DNA of 64,000 nt from positions 27,886,038-27,950,037 of the forward strand of contig CM029368.1 of assembly GCA_017165825.1 (NCBI GenBank). Direction: 5' to 3'. The stretch is from Hepsetus odoe. Its lineage: Eukaryota; Chordata; Actinopteri; Characiformes; Hepsetidae. Positions within the stretch are counted from its first letter, which is position 1. Each line of letters begins with the position of its first letter. Of this stretch, positions 1 through 9,829 are shown piece by piece. A program made the translations under genes and the position numbers. The notes under the pieces are model-generated. The model saw nothing but the letters and a program-made list of their open reading frames with translations, was not told where the DNA came from and made no database searches.

Positions 1-927
1 GCTGGATTCCAGTAGGCATACGAGAGAATGCATCCATTTGACACTGTTGTGGGTGTCGTGCTACGCCTGGTGGGGTGAGTGGATTATCTCAGAAAAACAT
101 GAGGAGCCCATGAACATAAGGAGCTTTCATGGGTGCTGCACAGAGTGGGCCAAGCAGACTATCGTCTGTTTACGCCTTTTCTCAGTGTCCAGCAGTGAGC
201 ATCCAGATGTTGTAGTGCTTCACAAAAGCCACTTCTTGAGTAATTTCTGTGTAAGGAGTCTTAAGCAGGATAGAACTTCTAGCTTTTGAGGAACCAGACA
301 GATCCACATGCAGTAGATAGATTACAAATGTTAAGACCAGGAGTTCAATTCCCAGAACTTCTGCTTGGAGAAGACTCAGCTTAAGAAACAAGAAATATAA
401 CATACACTTTTAAAGCACTCTTAAAGGTGCCACAAAAGGGCCTTTAGTTCCACCTTTAGTTCCCTAAAGAACTCTAAAAAACTACATTTGTGTGGAGAAC
501 CAAAAATTGTTCTTCTATGGCATTGCTCCTTTTTAAGAATCTATATTGTTGAGTGTCTTTTGCACATGTACAATAACATAAGAAAGGTGTTACCTGGAGT
601 ATTGCCCTCTAAGTCAGGTCCGTTTCTAAGGCTTCTTCAGGCTGAATGTTGCAGGCCCTGGATGCTCTCAGGCAGGTGGTAGTGGAGGTCCCCGAAGAAG
701 CCCAGGAGCTATAATAGGCTCAATAAGACCAAGGAACAATAAGGCTAAGCAGAGGAGAGAAGAGAGGGGCTGTCCTGCAAGATGCCAGCACTGGTCTGTG
801 TGGCAGTGGGCAGAAGCACGCGCTTGTGTGTGCGCATTTTGCAGTGGTGTGTGAATACGTTAATGTGTCCAATTGTGTGTCTCCCAGTGCCTGGTGGAAC
901 AACACAATGACCCGCTGTTCAGTCGCC
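1..927. other. Intergenic, no gene recognised
   Basis: No open frame here resembles a known protein. Around 400-560 there are repeated AAAG-AACT/AGTTCC segments of the kind seen in small fish MITEs with the AAGGTTCTTT/GGAACC pattern, too decayed to bound. The region 820-860 is TG-rich. Confidence 0.5.
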
Positions 928-1428
928 CTCGCGCTCCTGGACTATAGCCCCCACCCCACCCATCAATCTCCTCTGTCTTCTTTTCATCTCTGGCTTTCTT
1001 ACCACTCTACATGAACTCTTTCATCCCCCCCCCCCCCTTTTTTTTCTAACTTTGTTTGCACCTTCAATATGAATTCATTCAAAGGTTTTAGGACATTCAG
1101 TGATCTGTGAATGCCCAAACTTCACTTTATGCTTCGTTATCATTAATAATGACCATGAATTAGGATAGATTAATTTGCATATACAATAAACAAGATGAAC
1201 ACAGCTTTAGGACCTCATACTTTTACATTCATCTACTTAGAGCACATCCATTTCCATGCACAAATTATATGACAGTATATACAGTACTGTGCAAAGGTTT
1301 TAGGCAGGTGTGGAAAAAATGCTGTAAACAAAGAATGCTTTCAAAAATATAAATAATGATTATGTTTATTTTAATCAATTTACAAAATGCAAAGTGAGCG
1401 AACAAAAGAAAAATCTTAATCAAATCAA
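928..1428 (+). repeat. About 490-bp repeat, copy A (copy B at 3248-3747)
   Basis: This segment begins at CTCGCGCTCCTGGACTATAG and runs to about AATCAATATTTG. It recurs in the same orientation 2.3 kb downstream with only scattered differences (length of the C/T homopolymer near 1027-1047, a 5-nt indel near 1272-1277, single-base changes). Its last third overlaps the end of a Tc1/mariner-type element (CAGTACTGTGCAAAGG). Copy A continues into the transposase remnant and copy B does not, so copy A is the more complete version. Confidence 0.8.
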
Positions 1429-1600
1429 TATTTGGTGTTACTACCTTTTTCCTTCATACCAGCATCAATGCTTATGGCCCCCACAGAGCCCTGATCTCAA
1501 CATCATCCAGTGTGTCTGGATCACATGAAGAGACAGAAGGATGTGAGGAAGCCTGCATCCACAGGATGGAAAAGAAGCACTGGGCTGCATCCTGTGCCCG
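1281..1600 (+). mobile_element. Tc1/mariner-type transposon remnant
   Basis: It starts with TACAGTACTGTGCAAAGG, a terminal sequence form common to fish mariner/Tc1 repeats. At 1480-1560 the forward translation gives a degraded transposase C-terminus (PQSPDLNII then VWIT, a stop, and RDRRM), matching the SPDLNPIE-W block that holds the third catalytic acid of Tc1/mariner transposases. The frame is broken and the far terminus was not found. I infer a dead copy. Confidence 0.65.
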
Positions 1601-1739
1601 GGGGCAGTTTTGGGGGCACGTTTGTTGCGGATGTCGGGGTTGACAGTGATGTTCACTTGCCTACAATTTTTCTTGGAATTAAACCAGCAATTTCAAGCCC
1701 CTTTAAGTTAAGAAAGTTATTTCCCTTTAGAGGATGTTA

Positions 1740-2083
1740 AGCATTTTTTTAACTTACAAAATTAACATAAGAAATTGAAAAAGAAAACTGGAGATGGCCA
1801 AATCTGTCATTCAACTAAATGTAAACATAGTATGATCCTTCCTTTGGTCAGCCTTGTTCAAATAAGACAAATATCAATAATCTGTACATTAAACTAATAG
1901 CAGACCCAATAATACTTTTTTAAGCAAATAAATAAGAAGTCAACTTTAAAGGATTACTTTCTTAATTTCAGCCAAGTTTGATTCAGATAAATGGATTATC
2001 TGAAAAGCATTCAAGAGTTTCAAAAGTCATTTTCTGAGGACATATGCATGAACAGACAAAAAACAGAAAGCCTTTTAAAAGTG
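1740..2083. other. 3' flank of the TRIM-like gene
   Basis: AT-rich sequence downstream of the minus-strand TRIM stop codon. It probably includes the 3' UTR, but no convincing AATAAA was placed. No other feature is seen. Confidence 0.4.
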
Positions 2084-5000
2084 TCAGATGCTGCAGCAGT
2101 TGGTGCTAATAATAACTGGGGCGCTGTTCTTGGTTCCATGTGGTCGGCCGGGGTTGAATATTGGATGAAGCACCTCTGTGAATGAATCTTTAAATGTGTG
2201 GAGTTGAACCCCTGAATCTAAACAGAAGAAGGACACATGCCCGTCCTCATAGTCCAGGTAAATGCCCAACTTTTTGGGCTTGAACTTGAGGGCCAGGCTG
2301 GTGGGCGGTAATGTGTTAGCAGTGTATTGATTTCCATTCCTCAGACTGAGCGTCCAGAAGCCATTGGCTGGACTGACCGTGAACTTCCCCTTCCTGTTGA
2401 CAGACTGCTTGGCCACACCTAAGTCCCAGTCTGTCTTATCACCCACTTCCACCTCCCAGTACTGCCTGCCGCAGCTGAAGCCTTCCTTGGCTAGGACATT
2501 TGTGACGCGATCAAACCGTTTGGGATTTTCTGGGACCTCCTGCTTCTTGTTGGTGTGCCGGACCTCCTTTCTATTCTCAGAGACAGCAAGGTGGGCGTGA
2601 GCCGTGCGGGGATTCAGTGTGACCTCAGCTACAAAGATGAATGACATTCAATCAGGCTTCCAGGAGAAGGCCACCATGCACAACAGTGACAATCAAGTGC
2701 ACAATCAAAAATCTTTTTTATGCAAAAGTCGTGTGTTTGCAGGTTTAAGACATAAAACCTACCTGAATATTTCTGTAACTTTCTCAGCTCTGTAAGATGA
2801 AACCACATTCTGATCATTTTTCTAAAACAGACACTTGATGGCAGAGAAGATTACAAACCAGAAACATTTACATATAGTGCACATACAAACCTGTTTTAGA
2901 GAGCCTGTTAGCCTCCACCCTCACAACATTCATGAAGTCCATCACAGCTTTCGTAATATAGCCCAGGCAAGGATCTGTCTCTAAAGTAACCTTTGACCAG
3001 TCTCTCATCTCAGTGGGTAAGTTAATGTAACTCTATAAGGAACAAGAATATTTAACAGTCAATTGAGAGTGAAAAGACAAGCTTGTAGCATTAGTGCCAT
3101 GGTGAAAAAAAGCAGGGAATCTCTTAAACAGTGTGATGTTTCATTCCCTGGACAGAAGGTGGGCTGTGCTGTTGTTGAGTGCAGGATTCTGGGCCAGAGC
3201 TATGGTGCCATCTACTGTTAGATGGACTGTTTTGATACATTGTCTCTCCTCGCGCTCCTGGACTATAGCCCCCACCCCACCCATCAATCTCCTCTGTCTT
3301 CTTTTCATCTCTGGCTTTCTTACCACTCTACATGCACTCTTTCACCCCCTCCCCCCCCTTTTTTTTCCCCTTAATTTTCAATATGAATTCATTCAAAGGT
3401 TTTAGGACATTCGGTGATCTGTGAATGGCCAAACTTCACCTTATACTTCGTTATCATTAATAATGACCATGAATTAGGATAGATTAATTTGCATATATAA
3501 TAAACAAGATGAACACAGCTTTAGGACTTCATACTTTTACATTCATCTACTTAGAGCACATCCATTTCCATGCACAAATTATATGACATACAGTACTGTG
3601 CAAAGGATTTAGGCAGGTGTGGAAAAAATGCTGTAAACAAAGAATGCTTTCAGAAATATAAATAATGATAATGTTTATTTTTATCAACTTACAAAATGCA
3701 AAGTGAGCAAACAACAGAAAAATCTAAATCAATATTTGATTTGATTTAGAGCTATGGTGCCATCTGCTGTTAGATGGACTGTTTTGATACATTGTCTCTT
3801 GAGTGAGCCTAACTTTCACAGACCACATGAAGCAAAGGTTCAGGCAATACCAGACGCCTAAATCCAAATGTTAAGACATTGTTATTTAAGTATGCTATGA
3901 GGCAAATGTGAATCACACACTCACCGCATTGAGATGTTAAGCAACCATGACTTGCTTATGTGGTTTCTGACAACGAATGAGATACAGTATAGTTAAAAAT
4001 GCAGGCTTCAGTGCATGTGCATTTTTATACAGCAAAAACAGATCAAATAAACTAAATTACAAAATACTATACGGACATGCAGCCTGGGCAGCATGCTGGT
4101 GCAGTGGACTGTGCTGTTGACTCACAGCGAAAGTTTATGGGTTCATTTGTCTGCATGGGTTTCCTCTAACAGCACAAAGTCATGCATATCAGGTGGTTTT
4201 CTCAACTGCCCCCTAGGTGTGGCTGTGTTTGTGTGTGTGTCTGCTCTACGTTGGACTGTCCAGGGTGTTTCTCTGCCTTTCACCCTATGAGTGCTTAGAA
4301 TATTTGATTAGAATATTTGGCTCAGATGATGAATGGATAGTTAACACAATATTTTGTCCACATCTCAGTTTAAACAGCATTTGAAATGGTTCCATGCAGT
4401 GTAACACACTGTATGAAAGTATTAGTGTACATAAGCCACAACAGCTTTGTAGCTCTAACAAAAATATTGAAGCACGCCAAACAGGAGTATAAAGCTAATA
4501 AGGCTGAGCCATCCTGTCTTTCTATGCTCTCAGATCTGCCATATATAGCATATGCTATTTGCTATAATATTATTAGCATTATATTAGTTTCTGGGTAATG
4601 AGTCTCAAGATAAATGTCTGTAATAATAAGCCCGTTTGCAAATTTTACCTTTTTAAATTGCTCCTTTCCATCTTGTAGAGGGTCTGGTTTGGTTTGTCGA
4701 TCTTTCAGCTCGAGGATCTCCTTTTCGAGACCTCTCACCAGTCTGTCCACTCTTTTCTCTGCCTCTCTCTGTTTCTCCTCCACTGTCGCCACCACTGCTT
4801 TATGGGCTGTCTCTACAGAGTGCAGGAGGTCGGAGAAAACCCTCCGACTCTCCTGAACCTCTCTCAAACATGAGCTCTAATGATGGGAAAACCAGTCATT
4901 TAAATCTTAAGCATGATTTTTAAACGTCACTGGTCAACAACTCTCACCAGTCAGACTCACCTTTATGAGCTTCAGGGACTGCTTGAGTTTGTCCACCTTT

Positions 5001-6005
5001 TGGATTCTTGTCTCAATCATGTGTTCTATATCTGTGTCAGTTGTTTGCACCTGCAGAAAAATGATAAGTGATAGCACGTGTGGAAAAGTGAAGAAATTTA
5101 GTGGTTAAGGAACCTTAAATAAACGTGAGCTATTAGCTTTTTGCAGCCAAGATGGCAATGCAGTTTGTCGATTTTAATATGAAAGAGGATTTTAAAAACC
5201 ATATAAGCTAGTGTACTGGATCATATTTAACACCTCCCTTTCCTTTTAGGAGGTCTACTATTATTTAGGCTAGGGGTTCTTAATCTTATCCATAAATGGC
5301 TTGGTTTTTAAAGAATAAAAAGAATATGAAAATGTGAGATTTATGCATGATGAGAATGAAAACCTGGTTGAAATGAATGAATGAATGAAAAGGTGATGAT
5401 GAAGACAATGGTAGCTAATATCTTCTATTATTGTAGTTTCGTAGCTCAAAGAAGCATATTTTAGACACTAAACATGCCTTACACTTGGGGACAAAAAACT
5501 GCCCTGCTGAAAAAATCCAGTTAGATGGTTTTGTTTTGGAATAATATTTTCCCTCTGTAGAACACATTTAGATACAATTAAATACATCTAGAATAGGTCA
5601 GAGCTCACATTTTTAACCATTAAGTATCCTTTGCATTTTGATATCAGGAAACAAAAAGTACCATTACTATTAGACAAGATTAGAGGTGCTCATCACTAAA
5701 CAGCCACTTACAGGTTCGTTTAGGAGTCCGTCCACACTTTGAGCTTTGGCTTTGGAACCTGAACGGGACTTTCTGTACTGCTCGGTGACGTCTGCCAGTA
5801 TGCGGTTCACGCTAAGGTGAAGCTTGTAGTCAAAGTTTTTCCCGCAAAGTGGACATTTGTCTGAGCCAGTACGGCTCCAGTACTTGCGCACACATGCCTT
5901 GCAGAAGCTGTGGCCACATGGGGTGGTGATAGGCCTGCTGAAGATGTCCTCACACAGTGTGCAAATGAAGTGCTTCTCAGACAGCAGGCTAATGGTAGAT
6001 GCCAT
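2084..6005 (-). CDS. TRIM-like E3 ubiquitin ligase (RING, coiled coil, PRY/SPRY; no B-box)
   Basis: Exons on the minus strand: 6005-5712, 5050-4961, 4876-4649, 3032-2891, 2628-2084. They join in frame to 432 aa. The ATG at 6005 is chosen because an acceptor (CTCTCAG) lies 3 nt before it, which excludes the in-frame ATG at 6020. Residues 15-54 form a C3HC4 RING with all eight ligands (C15, C18, C30, H32, C35, C38, C51, C54). Residues 99-204 are heptad-rich coiled coil. Residues 252-432 are PRY (LNPRTAHAHL) plus SPRY (FSCGRQYWEVEVGDKTDWDLGVA, split here only for naming). The family conjugates ubiquitin, with SPRY choosing the target, and many teleost members respond to interferon or virus. No B-box zinc ligands follow the RING, and a 23-nt micro-exon usual in the family was not found. 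With such an exon, exon 4 would instead start at 3030. The bloodthirsty/TRIM39-like group is the nearest guess. Confidence 0.88.
3196..3799 (+). repeat. 500-bp copy B insert flanked by 52-bp direct duplications
   Basis: The 52-bp stretch at 3196-3247 (AGAGCTATGGTGCCATCT then A, CTGTTAGATGG and on to TGTCTCT) is repeated at 3748-3799 with one mismatch (A to G). Between them, 3248-3747 is copy B of the repeat at 928-1428. The structure lies in the TRIM-like gene, in the intron between its third and fourth coding exons. Confidence 0.85.
4083..4300 (+). mobile_element. Decayed tRNA-type SINE with GGTTTCCTCTAACAGC and GACTGTCCAGGG blocks
   Basis: The segments GCATGCTGGTGCAGTGGACT, TGCATGGGTTTCCTCTAACAG, AACTGCCCCCTAGGTGTG and TTGGACTGTCCAGGGTGTTT occur in the order of the very common fish SINE with a 'gcgacctgtccagggtg' tail. 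The copy is diverged and lies in a TRIM intron. Confidence 0.6.
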
Positions 6006-6204
6006 TCCCTGAGAGCGCATATAGAGTAAAATGTCTCACATTGTCCATTTTTCAAACTTCTGGTCTACAAAGTATAAATAGTATTCTCAGATTCTCAGCA
6101 CTCCTGGATGCTTTTGAGCATCAGTGGCTTTGTATCCACAGTCTGTACGATAGCAATAAACCTGAATCTAATCTAATGTCATTTTCTTAATTCATTATTT
6201 AGAG

Positions 6205-6226
6205 TTTCAGTGAAACAGAAAGCCGA
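6205..6226 (-). promoter_or_regulatory. ISRE-like motif in TRIM first intron
   Basis: GTTTCAGTGAAACAGAAAG contains GAAACAGAAAG on the plus strand, fitting GAAANNGAAA, plus an adjacent GTTTC/GAAAC palindrome. It is about 200 bp upstream of the start codon and inside intron 1. The copy beside the decayed paralogue (near 8298) keeps GTTTCAGTGAAAC but has GAAACAAAAAG. Function is inferred from motif only. Confidence 0.35.
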
Positions 6227-7195
6227 GGCCATTACAAACAGAACTGGGTATAATCTCTGTTTACTCAGCTCCATGCACTTAAAGTCAACATGAACAGACT
6301 TCACTGAAAGTTAACAACTGACTGCATTTGAGTTAACTCAGCATTGCTCACAGGTAGAGGAGGGTGAGCTTCATATTACTTAAAAACAATATATTTTTCC
6401 TTCATACTGATGATCTAAAATATCTAAAAGATGTTTCCGAGCTCAACAAAAGTCGATATGCCAGATTATGCTTAATATGACCAGGCACATGAACTAACAA
6501 GGTCAAAAAAAAAGAGAGTCAAGTTTGCAGGTTAAGGTTAAATACATTTTGACTGATTTGTCATTTTTGGCTGTTTTAAGACTTTAATTATTTTACCCCA
6601 CGACCCTAATTAGGACAAGCGGCTATGAAAATGAGTGAATGAGAGTATTTATTTAAGTTATTATTGAGGAAAAGTGATGTTTATATTTAAAAAGATATTT
6701 TTACACACAGTTTGTGTTATAACTGGGCGTGTGTCTGATCTGAATCTTTTTCCACGCTGCCTTTCAACAATGATGTTTCAGCCCTTTTTCTTCTAACTCG
6801 TTGCGAAACATAAGAGCGCTAAACAGAGTGACTGTGCAGCCAAGAATGAGAACAGGTTTAACCTGAAGCTCCACGAAACTAACGTCACCAGAAAAACAAT
6901 TTACATTCTAACCAGTAAACACAAAATTCCATGAATTCCAGACTTCATGTTGTTCATTTAGTTTTTGGTTAAAGAAATGTTCATTTTTGTCAAATAAAAC
7001 ATCAAATCAAAGCAAAAATTCTGGTATGATTAGATTAACATCATACCATCTGTCATACAGTGGATGGAGTGGATCCTGCAAACCTATTTTAAATCAGAAC
7101 TAACATAAAAGGTGAGATATGTCCTTACATTAGTGTATTAAAAGTCAAACAATAACTATGTTATAAGAAGGGATGGTGTCCTGATTCAGTCTTAC

Positions 7196-7330
7196 CTGAG
7201 ATTTGGAAAATCTGGAGGAAATGTTCCTCTCTTGTTCTCTTACGGCAATTCCCTTGACAATGAACTAAACCATCAAATGCACAGGTGTGTGGAGAGACAG
7301 GGGAGGAGCCAGACACAGCTCAGCCACTAA
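7196..7330 (-). other. Candidate 5' non-coding exon of the TRIM-like gene
   Basis: On the minus strand the sequence ends CCAAATCTCAG followed by GTAAGACTG, a strong donor at 7195. It would splice to the acceptor at 6009 just before the start codon. The upstream boundary (transcription start) is a guess. A TTCATTTCATTTCTC stretch at 7408-7422 gives GAAATGAAAT on the minus strand, ISRE-like, about 80 bp farther upstream. Confidence 0.5.
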
Positions 7331-7429
7331 AAGGGATTGAGCACGTGATATAACAAAGATCACCTTCCTTAAAAGTAGCAAAAGTTTGAATATTATTTAT
7401 TCCTGGTTCATTTCATTTCTCAGTCAAGG

Positions 7430-8040
7430 GAGGCAGTTGGCTTTAATATATCTTCAGTAAAACGAATAAGGTGTGGAAACAAATTTAAATGTAAAAAATC
7501 TTTAAACAATAAGGTTAAAAAGCTCAGTTTGCAGGGTGATGTAACTGCTGATGGATGTTATTTTTTGACTATTTTTAATAGATTCTTTTACTCATCGGGT
7601 TTTTTCATAACTTAAATCTATTCTACTAATTTAGCTTTGTCCATTAAAACTGAAAAAGTAATTCATCTGTGAAGTTCATGTAAATGACATTTATTTCTTA
7701 GTTAGAGAGGCAGTTAGAGAGCAATTTTAATTAAAGCCGAATTTATCAACAATGTCATCTTAGTGGAGAAACTGAACCTAATAACAAAGCTTGTATTTAT
7801 TTAAGAAAAAAAACATGACCAGTAAAAATGCAGTATTATATCACTGTATCAACACTCATAATATTGAAATAATTAAAAAAATACATTTGGCAGATATTCT
7901 TATACATGTCTTATACAGTAACCATGGTGCAGATGCAGAAAAATTGCTTGTGCTGGCATCACACGCTGTGAACCAGGGAGGGACTTCATGAAACTCCACG
8001 AAAGATCCAGGACTCAAACCCATGACCTTCCGATCATGGT
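7430..8040. other. AT-rich intergenic, no gene recognised
   Basis: AT-rich sequence between the TRIM-like gene and its decayed paralogue. Short open frames have no recognisable similarity. Confidence 0.4.
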
Positions 8041-8048
8041 TTTCACCA

Positions 8049-8352
8049 GGTGAGGCTTGCTGCTGAAGGTCTTCCCGCAAACAAGACACTGGTCAGGGTC
8101 ATTGTGGTTCTAATACTTCCTCACATACACCTTGCAGAAGCTGTGGCCACAAGAGGTGGTGCTGGGTTTGAAGCACACAAGGAGTATAGATAGGGCTTGT
8201 CACACAGGAGACCAAGGGTAGATAATAAAGGAGACACTTTCAACAACTTGAAACTGTTTTTCTATGTCGTTTTCTTGGTTTTGTGTTATCATCGAGTGGA
8301 GTTTCAGTGAAACAAAAAGCTGATGCCCTAAAATGAAAAAGAGATTGATAGT
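8049..8352 (-). pseudogene. Decayed RING exon and 5' flank of a second TRIM-like gene
   Basis: Minus-strand translation of 8049-8205 keeps TTSCGHSFCK and DQCLVCGKTFSSKPHL, clearly paralogous to the RING exon at 5712-6005. A zinc ligand is lost (KACVRKY becomes KVYVRKY) and a stop codon follows directly. The 8290-8352 stretch matches the flank of the intact gene near 6200-6252 (GAGTTTCAGTGAAACA shared). The homologous flank resumes at 9021 after the 663-bp insertion. No coiled-coil or SPRY exon was recognised between 6.1 and 8.0 kb, so this is a fragment rather than a full dead gene. Confidence 0.75.
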
Positions 8353-8357
8353 ATCTC

Positions 8358-9020
8358 TGTCACGTGGCGGGGGGCGGGGCTCGCACACAGGTGCCCAGCG
8401 ACCTCGCTGGCACCGGCGCGTTACAGATGCCCCTCCCCAAAGGCGCCTACTCCGGGGCGCCCGATCCCGCCTCCTCCAAGGCAGGATCCCCCCGGCACCC
8501 CGGAAACTCGAGAAAACCCGGGAGAACCAGAAACTCGAGAGAGAGAGAAAAAAAAAAAAAAACACAAAGAAACCCAAGAAACTCGAGAGAGAACAGAAAC
8601 ACAAAAACTCGAGAGAGAGAGAAAAAAAAACACAAAACACAAAGAAACCCAAGAGACTCGAGAGAGAACAGAAACAGAACCCAAAAAACCCGGGAGAACT
8701 AGAAACTCGAGAAACTCCGCCGCCTCCGCGGTGAAGCCGGAACCCCGTGAGCACCTCCCAGAGCAGACACGCGAGCCGGAATCGCAGACCCGCATCCGCA
8801 GGGCCTACGTGGGAGCCAGCTCCCGTGCCCCTCCCCAAGGAACTCACGGTCCGCGACGTCCCCTTTCGGGGGGCGGCGTCGTACTGAAAACCAATGACTC
8901 AGTGAGCACACCTGCAAGGACCCGCGTCCTGCTCCGATTCACTGAGTCATTCTGTCACGTGGCGGGGGGCGGGGCTCGCACACAGGTGCCCAGCGACCTC
9001 GCTGGCACCGGCGCGTTACA
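8358..9020. mobile_element. 663-bp terminal-direct-repeat element with 5-bp target duplication
   Basis: Two 68-bp direct repeats, identical by my base-by-base reading, bound the element at 8358-8425 and 8953-9020. Each begins TGTCACGTGG and ends GCGCGTTACA, so the ends are TG...CA. The outer flanks are both ATCTC (8353-8357 and 9021-9025). The intact TRIM paralogue has a single ATCTC at 6253-6257 in the homologous context (ATCTCTGTTTACT), which gives the pre-insertion state. The interior is 527 bp: GC-rich ends and a purine-rich core with six CTCGAG sites. It has no coding frame of known type. The structure fits a small non-autonomous LTR-type retroelement, but a canonical primer-binding site or polypurine tract at the usual positions is not evident. 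GGCGCCCGA at about 8455-8463 resembles a tRNA-Lys primer-binding core but sits about 30 nt too far inside. Confidence 0.85.
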
Positions 9021-9199
9021 ATCTCTGTTTACTTTGCTGAAGTTAACATGAATGGAGAGGAGCTACTTTAAACCTTCTCAGTCACTGTTGCATGACAATT
9101 TGATCAGAAAAAAGTTACTTTACAATTACAACACAAAGAAATAAAAATGAAATCTCTTTGCTTTACATTGGCACAAAAACAGCAGCAGTCTCTAAAAAA

Positions 9200-9738
9200 G
9201 GGATTTTAAAGTGAACTTTGTCTGAAATCTCTGTGGATCAAAATAGTTCAGCAAACTATTTTCAAGCTGTTCCAGCAGTTTCTCCGAGGTGCACAAGGTG
9301 CTCCTCTGACGTGGACACACCCATGAGCCCCATCGCCACGCCTAGCCCGGCATCTACAAATGCTTCTTTTACCACTGCTACTCTGCAATCAACAAGTCTC
9401 AAAGTGAAGCCAAGCCTGTTTGTGATAAGCGCCTCTGATAAAGTTGCACTTCTCTGTTAAGGTCTTCTGAATATATATTCTTCCGTGTCTACAACCTTTT
9501 GATGACCTCCTTCTCTTTCTCTCTTTAGCCATTAATGTTCTTCTCTTCTAATTCTTTTATCAGGATCTTCACATTTCTGGTTGAAATAAATCTTATGTTG
9601 TGAAAGCATCTTGTCAATCCTGTCAGACAACCATGCTGTCATGCTACCCTCATCCCCAATCTTACTTCCACTGAAGTTGAAGTATTTCTGGCCATACTTA
9701 TGGAGAACCTCATTGACCTCCACAAACTTATTCATCAT
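9200..9738 (-). pseudogene. Decayed GIMAP/AIG1-like copy
   Basis: The 68-codon minus-strand frame at 9738-9532 reads like the end of an AIG1 GTPase domain. EVNEVLHKYGQKYFNFSGSK matches the EQCNCRYHIFSKN-type block of the intact gene at 12237-14040. SDRIDKMLSQHKIYFNQKC with RIRREE matches its QKTERIVGAMGGRCYTSTAY...SVRKEE block. It then runs into an RERKRR basic helix and stops. Downstream, a frame around 9350-9290 still shows VDAGLGVAMGLMG, like the glycine-rich C-terminal membrane segment. The P-loop part was not recognised. Frames are disrupted. The assignment rests on motif order and orientation. Confidence 0.55.
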
Positions 9739-9826
9739 TTACATTTACATTTATGGCGCTCTTATCCAGGGTGGCTTCCTACCTACCACTAGACCACTCA
9801 CTAGACCAGTCGCCTGTTTATAGTCT
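9737..9826 (+). mobile_element. SINE fragment (TTTATGGCGCTCTTATCCAGG block)
   Basis: CATTTACATTTATGGCGCTCTTATCCAGG followed by ACCACTAGACCACT marks a short, rearranged copy of the SINE present complete at 11961-12174 and 59026-59247. Confidence 0.55.
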
Positions 9827-9829
9827 GTC

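Noticed and set aside
6018..6020. Upstream in-frame ATG for the TRIM-like gene (MRSQG...)
   Set aside because: It lies on the intron side of the CTCTCAG acceptor at 6009, so it is not in the mature message if the 7196 donor is used.
8200..9051. Open frames of 60-215 codons on both strands inside the 663-bp element (Phe/Ser- or Lys/Arg-rich)
   Set aside because: They translate the purine-rich CTCGAG repeats in several frames at once and show no domain or codon-choice signal. They also cross the element borders.
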